A DNA stretch of 52,761 nucleotides, taken from positions 1 through 52,761 of IMG/VR virus record IMGVR_UViG_3300044707_000873; one strand, 5' to 3'. The first letter of the stretch is position 1. Every line of letters begins with the position of its first letter. Positions 14,283-20,226 of this stretch are shown in pieces. The notes beneath the pieces were generated by a model, which was not told where the DNA came from, made no database searches, and saw only the letters and a program-made list of their open reading frames with translations. The position numbers and the translations under genes were made by a program. This DNA comes from a virus.

Positions 14283-14355
14283 TAGGGCGGGGGAGAATCG
14301 AACTCCCGGCCACCAGCTTATAAGGTTGGTGCTCTAACCACTGAGCTACCGCCCC
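14283..14355 (-). tRNA. tRNA-Ile (anticodon UAU)
   Basis: Acceptor GGGGCGG/CCGCCCT, discriminator A, anticodon loop CTTATAA, T-arm GGGAG TTCGATT CTCCC. It reads AUA, a rare codon in many bacteria. The anticodon stem ACCAAC/GCTGGT contains one A-C mismatch on this strand. CCA is not encoded. Confidence 0.9.
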
Positions 14356-14359
14356 GCAT

Positions 14360-14433
14360 TAGGCGCAGAGGGACTCGAACCCCCAACATCCTGCGTGTAA
14401 AGCAGGTGCTCTAACCAATTGAGCTATGCGCCT
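14360..14433 (-). tRNA. tRNA-Val (anticodon UAC)
   Basis: Acceptor AGGCGCA/TGCGCCT, discriminator A, anticodon stem CCTGC/GCAGG with loop TTTACAC, T-arm GGGGG TTCGAGT CCCTC. Only 4 bases separate it from tRNA-Ile. Its 5' half is duplicated about 300 bases upstream. Confidence 0.95.
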
Positions 14434-14450
14434 CCAGAGATTACTCTGCC
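14388..14450. repeat. 63-bp direct repeat, copy 1 (5' half of tRNA-Val plus upstream flank)
   Basis: Identical to 14693-14755 except for one base (A/G next to the tRNA 5' end). It covers the tRNA-Val 5' half through the anticodon arm, and 17 bases of flank that contain a GAG-TAA stop region. Confidence 0.95.
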
Positions 14451-14482
14451 CGCTGGCCGATATCGGGATTGCCGGGTGTCAT
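14441..14482 (-). CDS. Possible 13-codon peptide
   Basis: ATG at 14482 with a well-placed GTGGAGG ribosome site; encodes MTPGNPDIGQRAE and ends in the TAA of the repeat flank. It lies in the same frame as the 40-residue gene upstream, beyond that gene's TGA stop, so a read-through product is also conceivable. It may be only the debris of the duplication. Confidence 0.25.
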   Translation of the reverse strand: MTPGNPDIGQRAE

Positions 14483-14542
14483 CTCCGGTGCCTCCACTCG
14501 CAGCAGCCGCGACAACGCCCCACTTTCGCTGAAGAGCGTAAT

Positions 14543-14665
14543 TCAGCGGCGGCGGCGATGCCATCGCGGCCGATGGCTGGGCTTATGCGGGAACCCGATA
14601 GACAATGCGAGCATCATCACGCCGAATACCGCCAACGCCAGGACGATAACCACTGTTTCGCTCAT
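14543..14665 (-). CDS. Small single-span membrane protein (40 aa) within the tRNA-Val duplication
   Basis: The ATG at 14665 follows GAGAGGGA. Residues 5-24 form one transmembrane helix (VVIVLALAVFGVMMLALSIG) and the C-terminus is strongly basic (HRPRWHRRRR), predicting an N-out, C-in orientation. It lies between the two copies of the 63-bp repeat, so it may have arrived with the duplication. Function unknown. Confidence 0.55.
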   Translation of the reverse strand: MSETVVIVLALAVFGVMMLALSIGFPHKPSHRPRWHRRRR

Positions 14666-14692
14666 TGTTCCCTCTCTGATTCCCCGAAAACT

Positions 14693-14738
14693 ATCCTGCG
14701 TGTAAAGCAGGTGCTCTAACCAATTGAGCTATGCGCCT
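14693..14738 (-). pseudogene. Truncated tRNA-Val (5' half only)
   Basis: Contains the acceptor 5' strand, D-arm and anticodon arm of tRNA-Val (UAC) but no T-arm or 3' acceptor strand, so it cannot fold as a tRNA. It is the tRNA part of repeat copy 2. Confidence 0.9.
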
Positions 14739-14755
14739 CCGGAGATTACTCTGCC
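14693..14755. repeat. 63-bp direct repeat, copy 2
   Basis: Copy of 14388-14450 at 305-base spacing. In this copy the flank supplies the last codons (GCA GAG TAA) of the zinc-ribbon gene, suggesting that this junction is the original arrangement next to tRNA-Val. Confidence 0.95.
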
Positions 14756-15090
14756 TGCAGTTTAGTGTTACGCCTCCAGTACGTCACACCATTGAGCCAC
14801 CGCCACTGCAGGCGACGAAAAAACCGCCTGATGACGCGCTTGATTTTGTGCCATCGCGTGTTTAGGCCGTGCGCGTTGATATAGGCCGTGTAACTGCGCA
14901 TTACCTCATCGTCGGACAGGCCTGATAGCAAATAAATATCGCACGCTGTGCAATAATCGCACGGGATGTTGCTTACCGGCACTTGGTGAAGTTTGCCGTC
15001 TACACGCATACCCCATACGTCATTCAGCACAGCCGACAGCATCCCGGCGCCGCACATGGGGCAGCTTACTGTTTTGATTTTTCGCGTCAA
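14746..15090 (-). CDS. MqsA/YgiT-like zinc-ribbon protein (114 aa)
   Basis: The probable start is the TTG at 15090, which overlaps the TGA of the upstream gene (TTGA) and follows GGAG by seven bases. CPMCGAGM and CDYCTACDIYLLSG supply two CxxC pairs around a strand pair, the layout of the MqsA/YgiT-type zinc domain. The helix that follows (DDEVMRSYTAYINA) is also as in that family. The C-terminus is very basic (KRVIRRFFRRLQWRW), replacing the usual HTH domain. No toxin gene is adjacent, so an antitoxin role is unsupported; nucleic-acid binding is plausible. Confidence 0.7.
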   Translation of the reverse strand: MTRKIKTVSCPMCGAGMLSAVLNDVWGMRVDGKLHQVPVSNIPCDYCTACDIYLLSGLSDDEVMRSYTAYINAHGLNTRWHKIKRVIRRFFRRLQWRWLNGVTYWRRNTKLQAE

Positions 15091-15341
15091 TTTGTTTCTC
15101 CAATCGCTCGTTGAATTTCGCGCACAATGCGATTGCTGATCGCATCCATATCCGGGCACTGCGCGTCACAATCGTCGCAGATCCACATATCGACGTCGAA
15201 GCTGATCGGCATTGGCTGCAGAAACTCGGGCTGCGTCATCTCGCCGTTCTCGAGATGTCCGCCGTATTCTGCGCGTACTTCAACCTTATCCAGGCGAAGA
15301 TTTGCGCTGTCGCAGTTACCGCACTTGTCCGGCTTTTCCAT
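15087..15341 (-). CDS. Small zinc-ribbon protein (84 aa)
   Basis: The ATG at 15341 follows AAGGGAAG. Two CxxC pairs, CGNC near the start (about residues 7-10) and CDDC (about 55-58) followed by a further Cys, predict one zinc ribbon with a beta-hairpin between (VEVRAEYGG, MPISFDVDMWI). It overlaps both neighbours, which are also zinc-ribbon genes. Function unknown. Confidence 0.7.
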   Translation of the reverse strand: MEKPDKCGNCDSANLRLDKVEVRAEYGGHLENGEMTQPEFLQPMPISFDVDMWICDDCDAQCPDMDAISNRIVREIQRAIGETN

Positions 15342-15618
15342 GCGTGACTTCCCTTTCAAACCGTGGAAACGTCGCTTTGCAATCAGGGCATTGCCACTCC
15401 CATACGCCGTCGTAACGGCCGGGATGCTCAACGCCGACCAGTCGACTGAATTTGTACGGCAAGCTGTAGCTCTCTTGAATCAAATACCACAGCTCATAGT
15501 CAGCTTTGTCTGCATAATGCGGCATTGCCCGGAAACACTCGAATATGCCGCCAGCGTCCCAACTGCTTCCGCATTTGGGGCAATTTCCATAATGATCTAT
15601 TGCGCGTTCTGTCAGCAT
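15316..15618 (-). CDS. Small zinc-ribbon protein (100 aa)
   Basis: The ATG at 15618 follows GAGGAG. CPKCG at residues 13-17 and CPDC at about 77-80 form the two halves of a zinc ribbon; between them lies an aromatic-rich helical insert (YADKADYELWYLIQESYSL). It is the first of three overlapping zinc-ribbon genes and overlaps the next by 26 bases. Function unknown; transcription or RNA-related roles would fit. Confidence 0.7.
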   Translation of the reverse strand: MLTERAIDHYGNCPKCGSSWDAGGIFECFRAMPHYADKADYELWYLIQESYSLPYKFSRLVGVEHPGRYDGVWEWQCPDCKATFPRFEREVTHGKAGQVR

Positions 15619-15634
15619 TAGCTCCTCGCATAGC

Positions 15635-15747
15635 TAAAGAAAACGCGCGCATGGGGTGGGGCTGGTGGGAATCGAACCCACACGGGATTACTCCCAGCGG
15701 ATTTTAAGTCCGCTGCGGCTGCCGTTACGCCACAACCCCATGCGCGC
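15635..15747 (-). terminator. Terminator-like stem enclosing tRNA-Leu
   Basis: GCGCGCATGGGG (15747-15736 in the RNA) is perfectly complementary to CCCCATGCGCGC (15656-15645), which is followed by GTTTTCTTTAGC. The 12-bp stem therefore encloses the whole tRNA-Leu and shares the four G of its acceptor end, so tRNA folding and terminator folding compete for those bases. Confidence 0.7.
15657..15739 (-). tRNA. tRNA-Leu (anticodon UAA)
   Basis: Acceptor GGGGTTG/CAGCCCC, discriminator A, anticodon stem GCGGA/TCCGC with loop CTTAAAA, and a long variable arm (TGGGAGTAATCCCGT) as expected for leucine; T-arm GTGGG TTCGATT CCCAC. It reads UUA. CCA is not encoded. Confidence 0.95.
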
Positions 15748-15752
15748 AAAAA

Positions 15753-15968
15753 TCAGTTGTTAGGCTTCCAGATCCACCACTGCCCGTTGTGGAAGCAGTA
15801 CCAGTCTTTGCCGTCGTAGTAATACTGAGGCTGACTGGTTTGAACCTGTGGCGCGGGCTGCTGCATCCTTTGCTGCACCCGAGCCTGAACATTACTGACG
15901 CCCTGTTGTACCATCGGTTGAACGATCGGGACAACAAACGACAAGATCAGCATGACGATCCAGTTCAT
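15753..15968 (-). CDS. Small N-terminally anchored membrane protein (71 aa)
   Basis: The ATG at 15968 follows AAGGAGGGG. Residues 3-20 (WIVMLILSFVVPIVQPMV) form a membrane anchor or uncleaved signal. A Gln/Val-rich linker follows, and the C-terminus is aromatic (YYYDGKDWYCFHNGQWWIW), resembling a small WW-like beta module. It lies between tRNA-Lys and tRNA-Leu, directly after the hairpin that encloses tRNA-Lys. Function unknown. Confidence 0.65.
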   Translation of the reverse strand: MNWIVMLILSFVVPIVQPMVQQGVSNVQARVQQRMQQPAPQVQTSQPQYYYDGKDWYCFHNGQWWIWKPNN

Positions 15969-15980
15969 TTTCCCCTCCTT

Positions 15981-16089
15981 GAGAAAAAGAAGCCACGGCG
16001 CTCGGTGGGGCCGCTGGGGCTCGAACCCAGGACCAACGGATTAAAAGTCCGATGCTCTACCGACTGAGCTACAGCCCCACCGAACGCCG
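15981..16089 (-). terminator. Terminator-like stem continuing the tRNA-Lys acceptor stem
   Basis: Upstream CGGCGTTCGGT and downstream ACCGAGCGCCG extend the 7-bp acceptor by 11 further pairs (one G-U). Downstream comes TGGCTTCTTTTTCTC. The next gene's ribosome site starts right after the T-tract, so the element is either leaky or a processing site. Confidence 0.7.
16006..16078 (-). tRNA. tRNA-Lys (anticodon UUU)
   Basis: Acceptor GGGGCTG/CGGCCCC, discriminator A, anticodon loop CTTTTAA, T-arm CTGGG TTCGAGC CCCAG. It reads AAA/AAG. CCA is not encoded. Confidence 0.95.
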
Positions 16090-16101
16090 GGGCTAAATCG
16101 A

Positions 16102-16284
16102 TCACTTCGAAACGCGCTCGCGCTTCGATTTGCGCAACAGCGCCGCGATGAGCCGCTGCTTATGCCGCCAATCAAGCGATTCGAACTCGGCATTCCTCGC
16201 CGAGTCGATATCTACATTGCTGGCGATTTCGCTGAACCGCCGCCTGTCGTGACCATCCAAATTGGCCAAGCGCATGACTCGCAT
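16102..16284 (-). CDS. Small basic protein of unknown function (60 aa)
   Basis: The start is the ATG at 16284 with AAGGAGGG before it; a longer upstream frame lacks a ribosome site. The product is highly charged and helical (RRRFSEIASNVDIDSARNAE, then RHKQRLIAALLRKSKRERVS), suggesting nucleic-acid binding. It is the first gene after the phage-type promoter at 16331-16358 and heads the tRNA/tmRNA transcript. Confidence 0.65.
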   Translation of the reverse strand: MRVMRLANLDGHDRRRFSEIASNVDIDSARNAEFESLDWRHKQRLIAALLRKSKRERVSK

Positions 16285-16330
16285 GCTCCCTCCTTGAGAA
16301 AAGAGACAATGAAAACACATACCGTATTAA

Positions 16331-16358
16331 ATATGCCGTGTTTTCTGTCGTTATTTAG
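16331..16358 (-). promoter_or_regulatory. Phage-type promoter CTAAAT-N15-GGCATAT
   Basis: It directly abuts the 16359-16421 inverted repeat and faces the 60-residue gene and, beyond it, tRNA-Lys through tmRNA. It is the only obvious promoter for that cluster. Confidence 0.75.
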
Positions 16359-16421
16359 CTACGCGCTGGTAGCTAAAAAAAAAAGGAGCAAGTTTGCCTT
16401 TTTTTAGCTACCAGCGCGTAG
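16359..16421. terminator. Perfect 23-bp inverted repeat, bidirectional terminator shape
   Basis: Arms 16359-16381 and 16399-16421 are perfectly complementary (CTACGCGCTGGTAGCTAAAAAAA and its reverse complement) around a 17-base centre. Each strand carries a long T-run on the 3' side, so it could end transcripts from both directions. Confidence 0.8.
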
Positions 16422-16458
16422 TTGATAAATGTATTTGTATGTATTGCGTTTTTTACGC
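16382..16458 (-). ncRNA. Candidate small RNA behind promoter 16467-16494
   Basis: The promoter at 16467-16494 is followed by only about 75 nt before the T-run of the perfect inverted repeat. There is no ORF with a ribosome site. The predicted RNA starts near GATGGCGCG, has an A-rich middle and ends in the hairpin. Function unknown. Confidence 0.45.
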
Positions 16459-16466
16459 GCCATCTA

Positions 16467-16494
16467 ATATGCCAGCTTAATTCGTCGTATTTAG
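16467..16494 (-). promoter_or_regulatory. Phage-type promoter CTAAAT-N15-GGCATAT
   Basis: CTAAAT contains the TAA stop of the 63-residue gene. The spacer is 15 bases. It faces the candidate small RNA and the inverted repeat. Confidence 0.75.
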
Positions 16495-16682
16495 GCGGCG
16501 TCATGCCAGCTAAATGTCATCTGTTTTGGATCGCTGTAATCAATTTTGTCGCCGAGTTCGAAGAAACAATCCAACAGAGCTTGACGTAAGACAGAAATCT
16601 CTTGTCGCGCAGGTACCGGAATGTGTAGTTCATACCGCTGCTCCGGCCCAAATTTAAGCGTTACGTACTCAGGCGAAGTCAT
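16491..16682 (-). CDS. Small conserved-looking phage protein (63 aa)
   Basis: The ATG at 16682 follows AAAGGAG and overlaps the end of the thymidine kinase gene by 14 bases. The strand pattern YVTLKFGPEQRYELHIPV followed by a helix (SVLRQALLDCFFELGDKIDY) resembles the 73-residue protein at 8475-8696, which may be a paralogue. Its stop codon is part of a phage-type promoter. Function unknown. Confidence 0.65.
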   Translation of the reverse strand: MTSPEYVTLKFGPEQRYELHIPVPARQEISVLRQALLDCFFELGDKIDYSDPKQMTFSWHDAA

Positions 16683-17304
16683 GCGGAACTCCTTTTGCCC
16701 AAAGTTTGCGTTGATTGTCCTTCCACTCTAGATAACGCACATGCCGCAACTCGTAGCATGACGCGCACACAGGAATATACGTGTCTTCGAACCCGAGCTC
16801 TACGGTTGGCCCGTCTAATACTGGTTTGTTGTTTTTGATCTTCAGATTAAACACAGCCTTGCGATCGCAATCTGTGCATGTTGTTTTGATCTCTTCTATC
16901 GTATCGGCCAGCTCCATTAACCGTTTCGACGCGGGAAATAATTCAAGTCGGAAGTCTGTGCGCAGGCCATAACAAATAACGGGAATGCCGTTTTCGACAG
17001 CGTGCGCAATCTTGTGTAGCCGTTCTACCGTTGTAACCGGCAAGAACTGCGCTTCATCTACAAGAATGCACGAAACGTTTTTTGTTTCAGTCAGATCTAG
17101 TGCGCCGCTATCCGGCACAACAATATCAGCCGTGGCTGTTAAACCAGCTCGCGTGCCGATTGTTTTTGATCCGAATCTTGTGTCGACGGCCGGCTTGATG
17201 AGCAATACATTTTTGCGCTGCTGTCGATAATTGTGCGCAACGGCCAGAAGATTTAGAGTTTTTGCGCTACCAACAACACCGTACCGGAAGTACAGCTTAG
17301 CCAT
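16669..17304 (-). CDS. tdk: Thymidine kinase (TK1 type)
   Basis: A 211-residue type II thymidine kinase, which phosphorylates thymidine to dTMP with ATP. The P-loop GVVGSAKT (9-16), the Walker B/lasso region LVDEAQF (81-87), and two zinc pairs CTDC (about 143-146) and CASC (about 183-186) all match the family, and the length is normal. It follows the cytidine deaminase gene by two bases, and thymidylate kinase is encoded 7 kb upstream in the same direction. These three enzymes would raise the dTTP supply during phage replication. No strong ribosome site is seen (CTATAAGC), so translation may depend on the upstream gene. Confidence 0.95.
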   Translation of the reverse strand: MAKLYFRYGVVGSAKTLNLLAVAHNYRQQRKNVLLIKPAVDTRFGSKTIGTRAGLTATADIVVPDSGALDLTETKNVSCILVDEAQFLPVTTVERLHKIAHAVENGIPVICYGLRTDFRLELFPASKRLMELADTIEEIKTTCTDCDRKAVFNLKIKNNKPVLDGPTVELGFEDTYIPVCASCYELRHVRYLEWKDNQRKLWAKGVPHDFA

Positions 17305-17306
17305 GC

Positions 17307-17675
17307 TTATAGCTCAAACCTTTTTGGAAGAACATCGTTTAGTGTCATGACTTCGTGACCAACAAAGATTTTTGTGTCTGGCGTGCCGAATTCTGCGATT
17401 ACTTGCAGGCATGCGCCACACGGATAGCAGTTATCGTGCGCTAGGCTGCACACGGCTATGGCATCAAGTTTGCGGCTGCCGGCGGCAATACCCGCAAAAA
17501 TAGCCGAACGCTCCGCGCAAATTGTCAGCCCATACGACTTGTTTTCTACGTTTACGCCGCAGTAAATTTTTCCATCGCTGAATTGTGCCGCGGCGCCGAC
17601 GTAAAACCGAGAATAAGGCGCATGCGCTTTAACAGCAATTTTTTGCGCCATCTCTAAAAGCGGATTGTCGTGCAT
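17307..17675 (-). CDS. cdd: Cytidine deaminase
   Basis: The start is the ATG at 17675, giving 122 residues; longer frames upstream overlap a tail gene and have no family match. FYVGAAAQFSDG, VNVENKSYGLTICAERSA (C53, E55) and CYPCGACLQ (C86, C89) are the substrate, catalytic and zinc sites of the small tetrameric cytidine deaminases. The reaction is cytidine or deoxycytidine to uridine or deoxyuridine, feeding pyrimidine salvage together with the adjacent thymidine kinase. The length is close to the usual 130 residues. No strong ribosome site is visible. Confidence 0.95.
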   Translation of the reverse strand: MHDNPLLEMAQKIAVKAHAPYSRFYVGAAAQFSDGKIYCGVNVENKSYGLTICAERSAIFAGIAAGSRKLDAIAVCSLAHDNCYPCGACLQVIAEFGTPDTKIFVGHEVMTLNDVLPKRFEL

Positions 17676-17706
17676 GGTGCTGGTTATACCAAGTAGATTT
17701 TGCGGG

Positions 17707-18222
17707 TCAAGTCCACGTCGATAGCGCTGCGCGCATCCAGGTATTAGGCGCAACACACACATAAAAAAAATTTGTGTCGCGCGCAACCGCGCCAGTAACG
17801 CCAGAAGACGACGCGCTAGCCGGCGGGTCGACGAAGAACGCATAATCTCCGATTGGCTGTTTTTGGTCAAGCGCTTCGTCCAAGCCGGCGACGTCGGCGA
17901 TTGTGTGCGTATGCGCAACCGGCGTGCGGGCGTCAGTTAGCCGCGGATCGCTGTTTAACGCGTAATCCCCAGCTGGTTGTTTATTGTTCAGCGCAGTTTG
18001 CAGCCCAATCACATCCGACAAAGCAACAACAGAACTGTAGCCAGAAGAGCTATTCGCGTAAGGTAGCTGCAGCCAATAAAGCTCGCCGTTGCCGATTTTA
18101 AATCGCCCGGTGTCTAGTTCTATGATTATCTCGCCTGCTTCGAGAAGCGGATTCAGCTCGACCAAATCGGCAGCTGTTCCGCGTTTTAGTTGAATAAGCT
18201 GGAACGTTTGGTGCAATGCCAT
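17707..18222 (-). CDS. Tail-fibre-like protein (171 aa)
   Basis: The N-terminus (LKRGTAADLVELNPLLEAGE, then DTGRFKIGNG, about 12-46) is the short beta-module that begins many phage tail-fibre and receptor-binding proteins. The middle has two fibre-type repeats: ALSDVIGLQTALNNKQPAGDYA and the closely similar VAGLDEALDQKQPIGDYA, with HTHT between. A short C-terminal domain may carry specificity. The same N-terminal module begins the 409-residue protein at 21720-22949, so both may attach to the same base. It is the last gene of the tail block. ATG at 18222 follows GGGTGA. Confidence 0.8.
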   Translation of the reverse strand: MALHQTFQLIQLKRGTAADLVELNPLLEAGEIIIELDTGRFKIGNGELYWLQLPYANSSSGYSSVVALSDVIGLQTALNNKQPAGDYALNSDPRLTDARTPVAHTHTIADVAGLDEALDQKQPIGDYAFFVDPPASASSSGVTGAVARDTNFFYVCVAPNTWMRAALSTWT

Positions 18223-18225
18223 AAA

Positions 18226-19401
18226 TCACCCGTCTTCTTCTCTACTTTGAAAATACTGCAAGCATCTTACGCCGTTGTTTTCGTCTAACCATTCCATTAA
18301 ACCATTCGTGCCGCGTTTAACAGGATAGTCGTTGTCTACAAGCGGCGGCAAATAATCGATATTGCGCGAGACGTACTGCCGTTTTTCGCGTGTTCCGTGC
18401 CACAAGTGCAACGCTGCGTTGTTTTTGAGATATGTCAATTTTGGATTATACGCGAGAACCCGGGCGCGATAAGCAGAAAATGCTCTTGTTGTTGCAAACA
18501 GGTTGTTGCAGTTTAGCCAGTAGTTAATTGTTGATGTTTTTGGCATTCTATTATCGAGCGCGAACCAAAAGCCCGTATCGCCGCCGCCAACAGGATGATC
18601 TTCATACCAGCCGCCTATGGCTTCAAAAAACTCGCGTCTAAACGCCCAAGCGAAGCCTGGATGATACACGTCGCCGTTTGGCGCTTCGGCGTACATTAGA
18701 CAATGCGCGGCGCAGCGTCTGTCGATAAGCGTAGTTATGTTATCACGAGCACGCCAAACAGCATTTGAAAACGGCTGCATGACGTCGTATTCTTCGAGTA
18801 GCTCACTTGTCGCATTGAGCCAATCGCGTCGGCTGAACTCTAGATCTGCATCCATAAATACTAGTTTTGGATGCGGCAACAACGCAGCCCCGATGTTGTA
18901 CAGATTTTCCTTCAAAAACAATATGTTTTTAACTGTTGCCGGTATTTGTTTGTGTATACAGCATTCTGGAAGCTCTGTGAGCGGCACTGCGCCCGGCATA
19001 ACAGCTTCGACAACTGCTACTGGATAGCCGGCGTCAGCAAAGTGCTGCACTACACGCAGCAAATTAGCGCGCGGTAATTTGAAATTGCACGGCGAGTAGT
19101 ACGCCAAAACAATTCCAATATCTTGACGTATTAGCGGCGCGTACTGCGCTCGTATTTTTCCGCGAAAGGCTAACTGCATAAGCCGGTCGCGAACTGCCGC
19201 GCTAAGTATGACGCCGCGTTTATTCGCTTCGTCATCTAGCCATTGCGCGACACGGTCAGGGTGCTCGACTTTCGTGTCTAGCCACTGAACACGGTTTGAT
19301 AATGTTTTGCCGTCAAGTTGTGTCTTTAGCAAAAAATTTGCTGCGCGAAGTAACCGTGAGCCAATCAATACGGAGCTGCGCAACATGTCGTAACTCGCCA
19401 T
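18226..19401 (-). CDS. Glycosyltransferase, GT-A fold (GT2-like)
   Basis: A 391-residue protein. After about 95 residues of unknown helical sequence, DIGIVLAYYSPCNFKLP starts a GT-A nucleotide-sugar domain. LVFMDADLEF (about 190-199) carries the DxD metal site, and PGFAWAFRREFFEAIGGWY with VGGGDTGFWFAL (about 250-285) gives the acceptor-side motifs of family 2-like enzymes. It lies inside the tail-fibre block and overlaps the next fibre gene by 37 bases, so it could glycosylate a fibre or other virion protein; this is inference. Two more glycosyltransferases are encoded in the window. Confidence 0.8.
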   Translation of the reverse strand: MASYDMLRSSVLIGSRLLRAANFLLKTQLDGKTLSNRVQWLDTKVEHPDRVAQWLDDEANKRGVILSAAVRDRLMQLAFRGKIRAQYAPLIRQDIGIVLAYYSPCNFKLPRANLLRVVQHFADAGYPVAVVEAVMPGAVPLTELPECCIHKQIPATVKNILFLKENLYNIGAALLPHPKLVFMDADLEFSRRDWLNATSELLEEYDVMQPFSNAVWRARDNITTLIDRRCAAHCLMYAEAPNGDVYHPGFAWAFRREFFEAIGGWYEDHPVGGGDTGFWFALDNRMPKTSTINYWLNCNNLFATTRAFSAYRARVLAYNPKLTYLKNNAALHLWHGTREKRQYVSRNIDYLPPLVDNDYPVKRGTNGLMEWLDENNGVRCLQYFQSREEDG

Positions 19402-19934
19402 CGGCTAGACACCGGATCGTAGAATAGGCCGGCTTCTTCATTTTCGCCAAGCACGTAATCTACGCCTGATGCCATAATCATACGATTTGCCGGGAGGCTA
19501 TCCAAACTTTGATGCGCTAGCGTTAATGTATTAATCGTTGTGTTTATGAGGCGCACCCAACTCGCCGCGGTTCCGCCAGTCAAACCCGTAATTTTGGCTG
19601 AGTTAGTAGCTGAAATTACGAGCATATTGGCTGAGCCGACAGCGTAATTATTTACTGTGCCGCTGATTTCTCGAGCTTCCCAAACGAGTTTGACGTAATT
19701 TCCCGCAACTTGTTTTTGATTAAGGGCCGACTGCAGATCTGTAACGTCTGTAATTTCAAGAGTAACGGCGCCGGTTTTTGCCGCGACAGACTGCACTGGC
19801 GCGAGTGTGCCCAAATAAGACGCAGGTATTTTTTTAGTTGTAGGTGCGCCGCTCAGATCTACAACAATAAATAGGTCGGCCGGATTGACGGCAAATGTCG
19901 GGGGAAGCTCTGAGATTTTTACGTCTAAAGGCAT
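19365..19934 (-). CDS. Tail-fibre-like protein (189 aa)
   Basis: The ATG at 19934 follows GGTGCTGAA. The N-terminus VKISELPPTFAVNPADLFIV is a common adaptor module of phage fibre proteins. It is followed by a fibre repeat, SVAAKTGAVTLEITDVTDLQ with SALNQKQVAGNYV, and then a C-terminal beta-rich domain (about 100-189). The product probably belongs to the same assembly as the other fibre-like proteins around it. The gene overlaps the downstream glycosyltransferase gene by 37 bases, suggesting coupled translation. Confidence 0.75.
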   Translation of the reverse strand: MPLDVKISELPPTFAVNPADLFIVVDLSGAPTTKKIPASYLGTLAPVQSVAAKTGAVTLEITDVTDLQSALNQKQVAGNYVKLVWEAREISGTVNNYAVGSANMLVISATNSAKITGLTGGTAASWVRLINTTINTLTLAHQSLDSLPANRMIMASGVDYVLGENEEAGLFYDPVSSRWRVTTCCAAPY

Positions 19935-19946
19935 TTCAGCACCGCG

Positions 19947-20225
19947 TTATCCGATGATAATTCGTTTGAAATCTTCCGTGTAAAACACAGCACCGGCTTC
20001 TGTAAGCAGCGCCGGCAAACCGGACGTTGTGCCGACGAGTAAACCGCCATCAATACTGTACAGCGGCTCCGTGATATCCAGTACCGTGCTGTCTGCTTTT
20101 TTGAGAAATACACGCCCGTCAACGTAATTTATGCCAAACTCGCCAAACATTAGTTGCGCAGCAGTTGGCGTACGCCCGGGTACGGCAGTACGCCTGTGGA
20201 CAATAATATTTTGCGTTGTTGCCAT
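19947..20225 (-). CDS. Short tail-fibre-like protein (92 aa)
   Basis: The start is the ATG at 20225, one base after the stop of the preceding gene. The N-terminus has the fibre module in the form IIVHRRTAVPGRTPTAAQ followed by FGEFGINYVDGRVFLKKADS, which in fibre proteins precedes the shaft. The product is short, so it is either a small adaptor or a fibre remnant. The remaining residues (SIDGGLLVGTTSGLPALLTE) look beta-rich. Confidence 0.65.
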   Translation of the reverse strand: MATTQNIIVHRRTAVPGRTPTAAQLMFGEFGINYVDGRVFLKKADSTVLDITEPLYSIDGGLLVGTTSGLPALLTEAGAVFYTEDFKRIIIG

Positions 20226-20226
20226 G

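Noticed and set aside
14441-14665. Read-through of the TGA stop of the 40-residue membrane gene into the following in-frame sequence
   Set aside because: The extension is in frame for 33 codons but has no stimulator element and its end lies in the duplicated segment; chance is more likely.
14746-15090. Toxin-antitoxin system based on the MqsA-like zinc domain
   Set aside because: No MqsR-like toxin gene is adjacent and the HTH part of MqsA is missing.
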